A stretch of 64,000 nucleotides of DNA from Sphingobacterium faecium (GCF_003054045.1 NZ_QBKH01000005.1:372001-436000), one strand, 5' to 3'; positions 42,494 to 51,725 are shown, counted from the stretch's first letter. Translations and numbers: made by a program. Notes: generated by a model not told the origin, from the letters alone.

Positions 42494-43084
42494 ATGTTTA
42501 CAGGAATAATTGAAACCTTAGGAAAGGTCAAAAATATAGTAAAGGAAGATACCAATATTCATTTATTTATTGAGAGCACTCTTTCAAATGAATTGAAAAT
42601 AGACCAAAGTGTATCCCACAACGGAATCTGTTTGACTGTGGTAGGCATTGAAAACAATATCCACCAAGTTACTGCTATCGATGAAACACTTCAGAAAACA
42701 AATTTAAATGATTTAAAAATTGATGATGAGATGAATATCGAACGATGTACCCAGGCTAATGGTCGTTTTGACGGACATATTGTCCAAGGGCACGTTGATC
42801 AAGTGGCCACGTGTATAGGAAAGCAAGACTTGGATGGAAGCTTTTTATTCACATTTCAATATGACTCGAGCCTGCAAAACATAACAGTTGAAAAAGGTTC
42901 TATAACTGTAAATGGAATAAGCTTAACAGTGGTTAATTCAAAAATTGATCAGTTTTCTGTAGCTATCATTCCCTATACTATTGAACATACTAATTTAAAG
43001 CATGTTCAAGTAGGTACTCAAGTAAATTTGGAATTTGATATTATTGGCAAGTATGTTTCAAAAATAATGGCTTTGAGAAATTAA
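42494..43084 (+). CDS. ribE: Riboflavin synthase subunit alpha
   Basis: 196 residues from ATG 42494 (MFTGIIETLGKV, the standard N-terminus). It converts two 6,7-dimethyl-8-ribityllumazine molecules to riboflavin. Two lumazine-binding repeats are visible: SVSHNGICLTV with CTQANGRFDGHIVQGHVDQV, and SITVNGISLTVVNS with FSVAIIPYTIEHTNLKH. Monocistronic with its own promoter, and ending in a hairpin shared with the ClC gene. Confidence 0.97.
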   Translation: MFTGIIETLGKVKNIVKEDTNIHLFIESTLSNELKIDQSVSHNGICLTVVGIENNIHQVTAIDETLQKTNLNDLKIDDEMNIERCTQANGRFDGHIVQGHVDQVATCIGKQDLDGSFLFTFQYDSSLQNITVEKGSITVNGISLTVVNSKIDQFSVAIIPYTIEHTNLKHVQVGTQVNLEFDIIGKYVSKIMALRN

Positions 43085-43097
43085 TTCTCAAAGCCAT
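43067..43097. terminator. Hairpin shared by ribE and the ClC gene
   Basis: 13-bp perfect stem, arms 43067-43079 and 43085-43097; the first arm is inside the last codons of ribE. Confidence 0.8.
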
Positions 43098-43103
43098 CCT
43101 ATA

Positions 43104-44912
43104 TTATTCTAAGTAATGTCCCTGCCGCATCAGCAGTGCTCTATATTTATTAAACACACTGGACTTGGACACAAAGCCAAGATAATTTCCGTCCTTATCA
43201 ATGACTGGTAAGATCCAGACATCATCTTTTTTCATCTTAAGCATGACCGACTCCATATCTTCTTCATGTATTTTAACAAGATCGGTTGGTATTTCAGCTA
43301 ATTTATGAAAAGGTTGATCGATACCTTCCTCCTCACCTAGTAAAATAGAAAATAAGCGTTCACTATATAGGATTCCCAATAGTTTTCCTTTCTCAGTGAC
43401 AATAGGAAAAATATTGCGTTTGCTATGGATGATGTCCGATTGTCTCATCTTAGGCGTTTCATCAGGTCGCAAAATCACAAAATTGGTCTCTAGTACATAT
43501 CGGACTTTCATCATACTCAATACGGATCGATCTTTATCTTCATACGAGAGCAGATCACCGGAGTCTGCTAATACTTTGGTATAAATAGAATATTTCTGAA
43601 TAGATCTGTTAATTAAATAAGAAATGGAAGTAACAAGCATGAGCGGAACCATTAAACCATAACCGCCTGTAATTTCCGCAATAAGGAAGACGCCTGTTAA
43701 TGGTGCATGCATAATCCCACTTAATGCTCCTGCCATACCCACTACTACAAAATTAGGAACATTTAATTCGGTCACTCCCGTGAGGTTAACACCATAAGCA
43801 AAAGCAAATCCCAATAAGCCTCCCATCACTAGACTTGGCCCAAAAACTCCTCCATTCCCACCTCCATTCAACGTAAATAAGGCGGCAAAAGATTTTGCGA
43901 ATAGTGTTAAAACGGAGTATGCTAATATCACAACACCTATATCCTGATAATCTGAGAACAAACTATTTTTAACAATCGCATTAAATTGGCCGTTCAAAAT
44001 TTGTTGAATAGCGATATAACCTTCTCCATAAAGCGCAGGAAAAATAAAGATCATTAGTCCCAATGATATACCACTCACCCAAACCTTATTATAAGGGTTC
44101 TTAATATTTAAGAACCAATTTTTTACGACACTGCTGATTTTAGCAAAATACACAGAATAACCACCAACTAATAAGGCTAATAATAAATAGAAAAAAAGAG
44201 CTGATACCTCCCATTCTGTACTAAATGTATGAAACAATGGTTCACTATAAAGCGTCTGTGAAACAACAGATGCCATTGCTGCAGATATTAATAAAGGAAT
44301 AAGTACAGGAATTGAAAATTCAGGTAATAGAATCTCAATCGCGAATACCATACCTGCCAACGGGCTATTAAAAGCGCCTGCAATACCAGCGGCTGCTCCA
44401 CATGCCAACAACATCGTTACCTCCTTGTATTGCAATCCAAAAAAGCGCCCCGTATTAGAGCCTATTGCCGATCCACTCATCGCAATCGGTGCTTCTAGAC
44501 CACTAGAACCTCCAAATCCAACGGTCATAGCAGATGTAATGATTTGCGAGTAAATATTGTGAACTGGTATATGACTTGACTTTCTAGAAATCGCATATAT
44601 AATAGGGGTTATACCATGCTCTAAGCTCTTTGATTTCAAAACCTTACGCACATACAATACACTCAAGAGTATACCGAGTAAAGGGAAAAATAAATAAAAC
44701 GAATATTTATAGTGCCAATCAACATCATCTTGTAAGGTTGATGCGATGAAATGCGTTAAAGCCTTTAAAACAGAGGCAGCAATACCTCCAAATATTCCGA
44801 CTACAAAAGCAAGGATGATAATGAAATTACGATTTGAAATCTTATGCATACGCCAATTGTTGATCGCATTTAATTTCATGTTTAGCCGACTTTTTAATGT
44901 ATGATTACTCAT
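43104..44912 (-). CDS. ClC-family chloride channel/antiporter with C-terminal CBS domains
   Basis: 602 residues, with about a dozen membrane helices in the first 450. Selectivity motifs: SLEHGITPI in place of GSGIP, GGSSGLEAPIAMSGSAIGS carrying the gating-type glutamate of GxEGP, and GGNGGVFGPSLVMGG. The retained glutamate suggests an H+/anion antiporter rather than a passive channel. A cytoplasmic CBS pair (about 460-595) includes VTEKGKLLGILYSERLFSIL and PVIDKDGNYLGFVSKSSVF. It lies 6 bp downstream of oxyR, so it is co-expressed with the peroxide regulator. Confidence 0.95.
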   Translation of the reverse strand: MSNHTLKSRLNMKLNAINNWRMHKISNRNFIIILAFVVGIFGGIAASVLKALTHFIASTLQDDVDWHYKYSFYLFFPLLGILLSVLYVRKVLKSKSLEHGITPIIYAISRKSSHIPVHNIYSQIITSAMTVGFGGSSGLEAPIAMSGSAIGSNTGRFFGLQYKEVTMLLACGAAAGIAGAFNSPLAGMVFAIEILLPEFSIPVLIPLLISAAMASVVSQTLYSEPLFHTFSTEWEVSALFFYLLLALLVGGYSVYFAKISSVVKNWFLNIKNPYNKVWVSGISLGLMIFIFPALYGEGYIAIQQILNGQFNAIVKNSLFSDYQDIGVVILAYSVLTLFAKSFAALFTLNGGGNGGVFGPSLVMGGLLGFAFAYGVNLTGVTELNVPNFVVVGMAGALSGIMHAPLTGVFLIAEITGGYGLMVPLMLVTSISYLINRSIQKYSIYTKVLADSGDLLSYEDKDRSVLSMMKVRYVLETNFVILRPDETPKMRQSDIIHSKRNIFPIVTEKGKLLGILYSERLFSILLGEEEGIDQPFHKLAEIPTDLVKIHEEDMESVMLKMKKDDVWILPVIDKDGNYLGFVSKSSVFNKYRALLMRQGHYLE

Positions 44913-44918
44913 TTTATT

Positions 44919-45857
44919 TTATTGAAAACTTAGGACTTCCTTTTTTCTCTTTGTTTTGAACTTATCTGGTATGGCATCCATGATTTCACTTGATAATGCA
45001 TCTATGGCATGTTTTTTTACAAAATTCTGTGTAGTAACAAGACTAATTTCTCGTACCGGCTCAGGAGTCTTAAAATAGCGGATACGATTTAGCTGATCTT
45101 CATTGTAATCCACTATAGACAATTCAGGCAAAATTGTTATACCAGAGTTGATATCGACCATTTTTTTTAATGTTTCAACACTACCTGTATTATACTCAAA
45201 GCGACCTGAACTATCATAATTATGCTTATGATGGCAGATATTTAATACTTGACCTCTCATACAATGTCCTTCATTTAGCAACCATAGCTTATCTTCCCCG
45301 ATATCATCTGCACTCAACATCTTTTTACTAAAAAGTGGGCTATTTTCAGAAATGTAAGCAACAAAATTTTCATAAAATAGTGGCTTCTCAATAATCCCGG
45401 CTTCATGTAGGGGGGTTGATAGGATACCACAGTCCAAAAGACCAACTTTCAACTCATGAATAATTCGCTCAGTTGTATATTCCCAGATCTGCAATTGTAT
45501 TTTAGGATATTTATCCATAAAACTAGTCAACACAGCAGGTAGCAGATAAGGCGCTATGGTAGGAATGACTCCTATGCGTAATTCTCCATCTAATTCTCCA
45601 TTTTCATTTTGTACAATCTCCAATACCTTTTTGCTTTCAATAAGGATGGTACGTGCTTGCGCGATAATCTTATCTCCTATTTCTGTCGGAACGACAGGTT
45701 GACGACTACGATCAAAAATCTTAACTCCTATCGACTCCTCCAGTTTTTGGATTTGCATACTTAATGTGGGCTGTGTCACAAAACACTTTTCGGCAGCGGC
45801 TACAAAGTTTCTATATGTATCAACGGCGACTATATACTCTAATTGGATGAGCGTCAT
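44919..45857 (-). CDS. oxyR: Hydrogen peroxide-sensing LysR-type regulator OxyR
   Basis: 312 residues from ATG 45857 (MTLIQLEYIVAVDTYRNF). LysR winged HTH (1-60) with CFVTQPTLSMQIQKLEESIGVKIFDRS. The effector domain contains the redox pair of OxyR in LLNEGHCMRGQVLNICHHK, the two cysteines that form the peroxide-induced disulphide. Minus-strand TACTTTTG (45877-45884) with TTTG 17 bp upstream forms a promoter immediately before the ATG, excluding the upstream TTG. First gene of an operon with the ClC transporter. Activates peroxide defence genes in other Bacteroidota. Confidence 0.95.
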   Translation of the reverse strand: MTLIQLEYIVAVDTYRNFVAAAEKCFVTQPTLSMQIQKLEESIGVKIFDRSRQPVVPTEIGDKIIAQARTILIESKKVLEIVQNENGELDGELRIGVIPTIAPYLLPAVLTSFMDKYPKIQLQIWEYTTERIIHELKVGLLDCGILSTPLHEAGIIEKPLFYENFVAYISENSPLFSKKMLSADDIGEDKLWLLNEGHCMRGQVLNICHHKHNYDSSGRFEYNTGSVETLKKMVDINSGITILPELSIVDYNEDQLNRIRYFKTPEPVREISLVTTQNFVKKHAIDALSSEIMDAIPDKFKTKRKKEVLSFQ

Positions 45858-45876
45858 CTTAGCAATTTTATTTGTA

Positions 45877-45905
45877 CAAAAGTAACAAACATATTTCATA
45901 CCAAA
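45877..45905 (-). promoter_or_regulatory. Promoter of oxyR-clc
   Basis: -7 TACTTTTG (45877-45884) and -33 TTTG (45902-45905) on the minus strand, spacer 17 bp; slightly short of the usual 19. Confidence 0.55.
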
Positions 45906-45937
45906 TGATCGAATGACGAGCTAAAGATATATACTTA

Positions 45938-45968
45938 TTATTCTTTATCTTTTTATTCTTTATCTTTG
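45938..45968 (+). promoter_or_regulatory. Promoter of the S46 peptidase with tandem 15-bp duplication
   Basis: TTATTCTTTATCTTT is repeated exactly twice (45938-45952 and 45953-45967). The second copy completes the consensus -7 box TATCTTTG (45961-45968); the first gives TATCTTTT. The leader is about 43 nt to ATG 46017. Confidence 0.6.
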
Positions 45969-46016
45969 GAGTTGGATCGGAAACGAAACATTCCTATTAA
46001 TATTATATAAACAAAC

Positions 46017-48182
46017 ATGAAGTTATTGAACACCAAATCATGGAGCCTGCTCCTTCTTTTAGCAACAACTGCCCTTACCATCCAAGCGAAATCACCTGAC
46101 GAAGGTATGTTTCCACTTAGCGAATTAAGCAGAGCAGGCTTAAAGAGTGCTGGCCTGAAAATTAGTGAAAAAGATATTTATAATCCTGGAAAAGTGGGGC
46201 TAGTAGATGCTTTGGTACAAGTGAGTGGATGTACGGGTTCATTTATATCTGGTAGTGGACTGATTATTACCAACCATCACTGCGCGTTCTCTGCTGTACA
46301 ATTAGCTAGTACCCCTATTAATAATTACCTTAAAAATGGCTTCGTTGCACAATCACATGAACAGGAGATTGAGGCTAGAGGACTAACCATACGTATAACA
46401 GACTCTTATGAAGATGTATCTGACAAAATCTTGTCTGCTGTTGCACAGGTTACCGATCCTTCTGAACGAATTAATGTAATAAAGAAAAAGCAACAGGAAT
46501 TAGTTGCTGAAGCACAAAAGCAAGATCCAACGATAAAAGCAGAAGTTTCCGAAATGTTTATTGGTAAAACATATGTTCTATTTCGTTACAAAACTATTGA
46601 AGACGTTCGTCTCGTTTATATTCCTCGCCAAAATATCGGTGAGTTCGGTGGTGAAACAGACAATTGGGTATGGCCTCGTCATACAGGTGATTATTCTTTT
46701 TTACGCGCATATGTGGGTAAAGATGGGGCTTCTGCCAAATTTTCAAAAGATAATGTACCCTATCAACCAAAGAAATTTTTAAAAGTAAATCCAAAAGGTG
46801 TTAATGAAAATGACTTTGTATTTATTTTAGGTTATCCAGGACGTACATTTAGACATCGTCCTGCACAATACATCCAATATCAACAGAACTTTTTGTTGCC
46901 TTATGTATCTAATTTATACGAATTTCAAAATGATCGTATGTATGAGGCGGGCAAAACAGATAACAATGCTGCCCTGTACCTTGCAACACGTATCAAAAGA
47001 AATGCAAATGTGCTTAAAAATTACAAAGGAAAACTAAAAGGTCTCCGCAATATTGCTTTGATTGATACTAAAAGAAAAGAGGATCAGGCTTTAAGCGCAT
47101 TTATCAACAGCAAAGCAAATTTGAAAACTAAATATGGTACATTGATGAGTGATATCGATGGATTGTATCACTTGATCAACCAAGATGCTTACAAAGAAAT
47201 GTGGATGAATAATATCTACACGAGTACCAGTCTAATGCGTGTTGCAAAAGAAATAAATATCTTCAAAGCAGCTATGCTAGAACAAAAAACAACACAACAA
47301 CAACAGGCATTTTTTGAATTGAATAGCGCTAAATTAAAAACAAATTTAGAGGCTATCTATGAAAGCTATAGTCAATATGCGGATCTACGAATATTCGCTA
47401 AGATGCTTGAAGATGCACATGCCTTCCAAGGCAATAATCAAATTGAAAGCATTCAAAAGTTAAAATTCCAAGATCCACAACTCGTTGGAGCATATGCAGG
47501 AAAATTAATTACAGAATCAAAACTAAATAATAGTGCAGAATTATTCAATCATATTTTAGCAAATTCGAAGAGTCTATTGGCCTATTCTGATGAACTGCTA
47601 AAATTCCAATCTGCATTAGATTTTGATATCCAAAAGTTTGCTGTGGAGCAAAAAAGAAGAGATGGTGTACTCAATAAATTGATGGGAGACTACGTTGCTG
47701 TTAAGGAACTGTACCAATCCAAAAACTTCATTCCAGATGCCAACTCGACCTTAAGATTGACATTCGGTAATATAAAAGGGTACTCACCAGTAGATGCTAC
47801 TTATATGAAACCCTTCACGACACTAGCGGGTATCATACAAAAGGGTAATCTTGGTGAAGCGGACTTTGACTATCCTTCAGAAATCAAAACGGCATGGGAA
47901 ACTAAAAATTTTGGACCATATGTTAAAAAAGAATTAAATGATGTGCCAGTGAATATGCTTTACAATATGGATACGACTGGTGGAAACTCGGGATCGCCTA
48001 TTATGAATGCGTATGGTGAATTGATCGGTGTTAACTTTGATCGCTCATATGATGCTACTATCAACGATTTTGCATGGAATGATAGCTATAGCCGTTCAAT
48101 TGGTGTCGATATTCGTTATGTATTGTGGGTAGCAGACAAAATTGATAATGCACAATTTATCCTTAAAGAAATGGGTATCTAA
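46017..48182 (+). CDS. dpp11: S46-family dipeptidyl-peptidase, DPP11 type (Asp/Glu-specific)
   Basis: 721 residues with a signal peptide (about 1-24, TALTIQAK). Periplasmic serine exopeptidase removing dipeptides from peptide N-termini. Chymotrypsin-type triad: His in TNHHC (87/88), Asp in the GETDNWVWPRHTGDYSF region, and Ser658 in GGNSGSP. The specificity position 18 residues after the catalytic serine is arginine (Arg676, in GVNFDRSYD), which in Porphyromonas enzymes marks DPP11 (acidic P1), whereas DPP7 has glycine. A strong GC hairpin follows. Role: peptide nutrition. Confidence 0.93.
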   Translation: MKLLNTKSWSLLLLLATTALTIQAKSPDEGMFPLSELSRAGLKSAGLKISEKDIYNPGKVGLVDALVQVSGCTGSFISGSGLIITNHHCAFSAVQLASTPINNYLKNGFVAQSHEQEIEARGLTIRITDSYEDVSDKILSAVAQVTDPSERINVIKKKQQELVAEAQKQDPTIKAEVSEMFIGKTYVLFRYKTIEDVRLVYIPRQNIGEFGGETDNWVWPRHTGDYSFLRAYVGKDGASAKFSKDNVPYQPKKFLKVNPKGVNENDFVFILGYPGRTFRHRPAQYIQYQQNFLLPYVSNLYEFQNDRMYEAGKTDNNAALYLATRIKRNANVLKNYKGKLKGLRNIALIDTKRKEDQALSAFINSKANLKTKYGTLMSDIDGLYHLINQDAYKEMWMNNIYTSTSLMRVAKEINIFKAAMLEQKTTQQQQAFFELNSAKLKTNLEAIYESYSQYADLRIFAKMLEDAHAFQGNNQIESIQKLKFQDPQLVGAYAGKLITESKLNNSAELFNHILANSKSLLAYSDELLKFQSALDFDIQKFAVEQKRRDGVLNKLMGDYVAVKELYQSKNFIPDANSTLRLTFGNIKGYSPVDATYMKPFTTLAGIIQKGNLGEADFDYPSEIKTAWETKNFGPYVKKELNDVPVNMLYNMDTTGGNSGSPIMNAYGELIGVNFDRSYDATINDFAWNDSYSRSIGVDIRYVLWVADKIDNAQFILKEMGI

Positions 48183-48209
48183 AATTATTAAAAATTAAGA
48201 CATTCATAT

Positions 48210-48245
48210 TTGGCGCCATAAAGTTTAAATACTGTATGGCGCCAA
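48210..48245 (+). terminator. Terminator of the S46 peptidase gene
   Basis: 11-bp stem with TGGCGCCA cores, arms 48210-48220 and 48235-48245, followed by TTTTATT. Confidence 0.9.
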
Positions 48246-48314
48246 TTTTATTACTTAAAGTCTGAGGGAGCAATCTTGCACCTCAATCTTCAATTTATAG
48301 GATATACTTTATAA

Positions 48315-48457
48315 TTATTCAATCGACACTATCCCACCTTCTTTCTTAAGGAGGTCTTGCAAATAACTTGAGATGCTAGCCTGTCCATATCATTCATAAG
48401 CGATCAATGCTTCACGATTTGCTTTTCCAAAAAGGTAATCTTATCTAGCGCTTTGAT
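48315..48457 (-). pseudogene. Decayed C-terminal gene fragment
   Basis: Minus-strand translation of 48440-48315 reads like a protein tail, DYLFGKANREALIAYE, stop, YGQASISSYLQDLLKKEGGI, then VSIE and TAA. The adjoining frame from 48457 reads IKALDKITFLEKQIVKH before a stop. Two protein-like frames joining head to tail suggest a frameshift plus a nonsense codon in a lost gene. No start, no upstream part. Parent family not identified; could be coincidence in a 344-bp gap that otherwise holds only the upstream terminator. Confidence 0.35.
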
Positions 48458-48526
48458 TTATAAGAAATAGCAGATATTATTAAAATTTCAATTAGATTTA
48501 ATTTATCTTCATCAAAAATTAATGAC

Positions 48527-48862
48527 ATGAACTACTTTTTTTTTGTTTCTTTTTGGATTTGTCAGATTATATCTACAGTTATTTTCAAGTACGGAGGCAT
48601 TCATCCTAAACACCATTGGGCTGCTTTGATTGCAGGAAATTTAATTCTAATAATTGCCAGTTGGTTTCTAATTCAATTATTTAAAACGTTTCCCCAGCCT
48701 ATCGTAATAGCCTTATGTTCGGGAGGAACATTTCTTACGGTACAACTTGCTATGGCCCTCATTTTCAAACAACCGTTGGCTTGGCTGCAAATTTTAGGTT
48801 CAGCCATTATTGTCTTTGGGATGGTATTGGTTACTTTCGGTGGAAAAGATCAGGCTGTTTAA
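48527..48862 (+). CDS. Small four-helix SMR/EamA-like transporter
   Basis: 111-residue inner-membrane protein with four predicted helices. It resembles half-size drug/metabolite transporters: FWICQIISTVIFKYGG, WAALIAGNLILIIASWFLIQLF, VIALCSGGTFLTVQLAMALIF and AWLQILGSAIIVFGMVLVTF. The final helix with GSAIIVFGMVLV is typical. The conserved membrane glutamate of EmrE is not apparent in helix 1, so it is more likely a DMT/EamA-like half transporter than an EmrE antiporter. Substrate unknown. Confidence 0.8.
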   Translation: MNYFFFVSFWICQIISTVIFKYGGIHPKHHWAALIAGNLILIIASWFLIQLFKTFPQPIVIALCSGGTFLTVQLAMALIFKQPLAWLQILGSAIIVFGMVLVTFGGKDQAV

Positions 48863-48870
48863 AATATACT

Positions 48871-48908
48871 TAAATGGATTTTTAGACGCTCGTTTAAAAA
48901 TCCATTTA
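48871..48908. terminator. Bidirectional hairpin, 14-bp stem
   Basis: Arms 48871-48884 and 48895-48908 are perfect complements between the convergent small transporter and kinase/BamA genes. Confidence 0.85.
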
Positions 48909-48930
48909 GGCATTTACAAAAATATCCTGA

Positions 48931-51540
48931 TTAGAAGCGGAGACCAATACTTAGATAAGGACGAAACCCCTCTTTTGAAAATCCTCCAACAGCTTGAATG
49001 ACCAAAAGATCAGCAGGTATGATATATAATCCACCGCCATATCCCGTGTGCCATCGGCTAGAAGATTCTTCAGACATCCAAACCCGCCCTATATCATGAA
49101 AACCAATGATTCCAACTGTTCCTGGAACTAAATAAGAGTCAAAACTCCAAACTTTAAGTCTCAATTCAAAATTGTTGTAGAGCATCGTCTTTCCTGTAAA
49201 ACGCTTAGAATTAAATCCCCGTAAGCTGTTTTCACCACCTAACTGCGCATATTGAAAAATTAAAGGATCTCCGATCAAAGTTTCAAATCCTGTCCGATTC
49301 GCTAATGTGATCCAATCTGCAGTATTTGTTTTGTAAAAACTAAATGTCGATTTTACTCTCATAAATTGATGATTACCGGCAGTTAACTGACTTTTTGCTT
49401 CAATTAAATTATGCCAAAAAATACCTTTTTTAGCATTATCTTTTTGATCACGGCTATCGTATTGCAAAGCCGCTAAAATTCCTGTAAAGAAAAATTTTCC
49501 ATAAACTGGAATGCTGGGATTTTCCAAAGCATACTTTTCAAAAAAATGACTTTTGTTATCTACTTCATTGCTGATGATCAAATCAGAGGAAGATCCAGCT
49601 TTCCAATTCCAATGATTACCAAAATCCCTTTTTAGTAAAAAGTTGGCATAAATTCGATCGTATCGATTTCGATAATATTGAATTCCCCTACTTTTACGTT
49701 CCTCAAATTCTGTATTATTTCCCAACCCAAAAAAGTTTTCCTGGTTATTCGGCCCATCGGATTCCAACTGTATTAAAAAATCATTTTTGTTCCATAACGA
49801 TTTAAAATCAGCACTATATTTGAAATTAAATGATTTTCGACCTGTGGTATAATGTGCCCAAAAATCTTGCTTAAATGCATAGGGATCTTTTCTAAACCCT
49901 TGTTTCTCGATTAGATACCCAGCTCCTAACATGAGTCCCTTATCTACGCTGTATTGTAAAGATGCGAGTATACCTGTTCTATGGTATTTAAAACTATTCC
50001 GATCATAATGATGTATAAGGCTATCGTTAGAGAGTTTTAATTGCAACGCATTGTTTGTTTCAAATGTATTTTGGTCGGTTTTATCATCATAAACATACAC
50101 GCGATTAGTACGGGCGAAAGTAGGCTCTACGTAATAACTATCTGCTCCTTTCCCACCAATCAATCTCAGTTTTATTTTTGATTTACTCTTTCCCTTTAGA
50201 TAATATACATCTGTCCCTGCAAGACCGTAAATTCTTAACTCTTTGGTTTCATTTGGATAAAACGTTCTTTTAACCAATTTTCTACCTACAGATCCATCTT
50301 TTTTCTTGTTCCTAATTTCCAATTCTATAGAACCATTCTTATGATAGGTGAAATAAAAGAATTCATTTTTCGCTGAGGCGGCTATATCGACATTTTTTGC
50401 TAAGTCCCTGTAATAAGTTAGGGCCGTCTCCATCAAGTTGTCTCTCCTTGCACGGATATGTCCTTTTAGTTCCGCAGCACTCAATTTTACTATGGTATCT
50501 GGCATTTGAGCCATAGCAACATCAATTAATGAATCGGTCATGATCTTTTGAACATATTGAACTTCAGATTTCCACTCTTTTTCATCTAAATGATTCAAGA
50601 AATAACGATCAAAGTGCCTTTCATTGAAATTCCACTGTCCAACATTGCGAATATGATCTCCGAAGGGTTGTAAATGTGCTTTCAGCCACTGCATAGACAG
50701 CAAGACAGGGAATACACCGGAAGTTTTATAATAAACCTTATCTCGATCTCGTGGCACGGGACTATAAACTTTCTTATCTTCCACTTTTTGAGCATCCCAT
50801 CGCCAGTTGTCCTCATGTCGATCCCAATCGCCTAATAGAAAATCTAATAACCTTGCTCGCAACGTCAATCCTTGATCTACTTGGATATCATTGTCCTCTT
50901 CTAACTTACGTTGTGCTTTGAGCGTATTGTCCGTTTTAGCATTTTCATCTTCTAAGGGCACGCGAGGTTCAAACATGTAGGCCCTATTTCTAAAAATTTG
51001 ACGGTACTCTCCTAGGCCAGGGTCATCCCCCACATAGACCAATGAAGGGCTTGCATGTGGAATTTGCAATGCACGATTAAACTTTGGCACCGTCAGGGCA
51101 CCGAAAGGATGAGCGATAGAAATTTGGTCTTGTACAATATCTTTTGCAATAGTATGTCTTAAATTTTCAGGTAGACTTCTTTCAGGATATTTATTTATAG
51201 AGCGCAGCACCCATTCTCGCCCCGTGCTATCGCGTAGACGTAACGATTGTGTCTGCATCCCTCCTCCAAGTTTAACAATGCTGAGACCCCCAAATTCATC
51301 TTGAAGACTCATCACTCGCATCTTTACTGGAGTATTGTATAATTTGCGATAGGAATCTCCGAGCCAAAATCGATGAATTTTGCTCACTTTGTCATAGCTT
51401 GGATCTATCACAGCATAAACGGAATCAACACCCGATGAGGCTTTTGTTTGGGCATTTAATAAGGATATACAATTGATAAAAAAGCATACATTGACGATGC
51501 AATACCTATATTTATAGAGCTGGGATGTGTAACGGTTCAT
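48931..51540 (-). CDS. Kinase-like domain fused to a BamA/TamA-type outer-membrane barrel
   Basis: 869 residues, signal peptide about 13-31 (CFFINCISLLNAQ). Residues about 80-275 look like a protein/lipid-kinase fold of the HipA/FAM20-like kind: a glycine-rich loop LGGGMQTQSLRL (91-102), a basic strand REWVLRSINKYPE (108-120), a catalytic-loop-like LLGDWDRHEDNWRW (Asp240, Asn245) and a metal-motif-like PVPRDRDKV (Asp265/Asp267). A beta-rich linker (about 390-500) follows. The C-terminal about 350 residues are an Omp85 surface-antigen barrel, with QLGGENSLRGFNSKRF (conserved L6 RGF) and a terminal phenylalanine. POTRA domains are not evident. Periplasmic phosphotransfer would need a donor other than cytoplasmic ATP, so the domain may be a binding relic. 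Single gene. Confidence 0.82.
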   Translation of the reverse strand: MNRYTSQLYKYRYCIVNVCFFINCISLLNAQTKASSGVDSVYAVIDPSYDKVSKIHRFWLGDSYRKLYNTPVKMRVMSLQDEFGGLSIVKLGGGMQTQSLRLRDSTGREWVLRSINKYPERSLPENLRHTIAKDIVQDQISIAHPFGALTVPKFNRALQIPHASPSLVYVGDDPGLGEYRQIFRNRAYMFEPRVPLEDENAKTDNTLKAQRKLEEDNDIQVDQGLTLRARLLDFLLGDWDRHEDNWRWDAQKVEDKKVYSPVPRDRDKVYYKTSGVFPVLLSMQWLKAHLQPFGDHIRNVGQWNFNERHFDRYFLNHLDEKEWKSEVQYVQKIMTDSLIDVAMAQMPDTIVKLSAAELKGHIRARRDNLMETALTYYRDLAKNVDIAASAKNEFFYFTYHKNGSIELEIRNKKKDGSVGRKLVKRTFYPNETKELRIYGLAGTDVYYLKGKSKSKIKLRLIGGKGADSYYVEPTFARTNRVYVYDDKTDQNTFETNNALQLKLSNDSLIHHYDRNSFKYHRTGILASLQYSVDKGLMLGAGYLIEKQGFRKDPYAFKQDFWAHYTTGRKSFNFKYSADFKSLWNKNDFLIQLESDGPNNQENFFGLGNNTEFEERKSRGIQYYRNRYDRIYANFLLKRDFGNHWNWKAGSSSDLIISNEVDNKSHFFEKYALENPSIPVYGKFFFTGILAALQYDSRDQKDNAKKGIFWHNLIEAKSQLTAGNHQFMRVKSTFSFYKTNTADWITLANRTGFETLIGDPLIFQYAQLGGENSLRGFNSKRFTGKTMLYNNFELRLKVWSFDSYLVPGTVGIIGFHDIGRVWMSEESSSRWHTGYGGGLYIIPADLLVIQAVGGFSKEGFRPYLSIGLRF

Positions 51541-51725
51541 GCGATATGAATTAATGCAAGGTCAATTTTAAATCTAAAATACATAAAATTTTCAATTGCA
51601 CTTATGGTAGGCATGCATCTCATCAGAAATTGATATCTAACAAGAGACATAAGCAAGGCAAGTTAATGGCTTATACAAGATGTGCGTGCCATATCAAATA
51701 AAAATTAATCACCGAATAATTCTTA

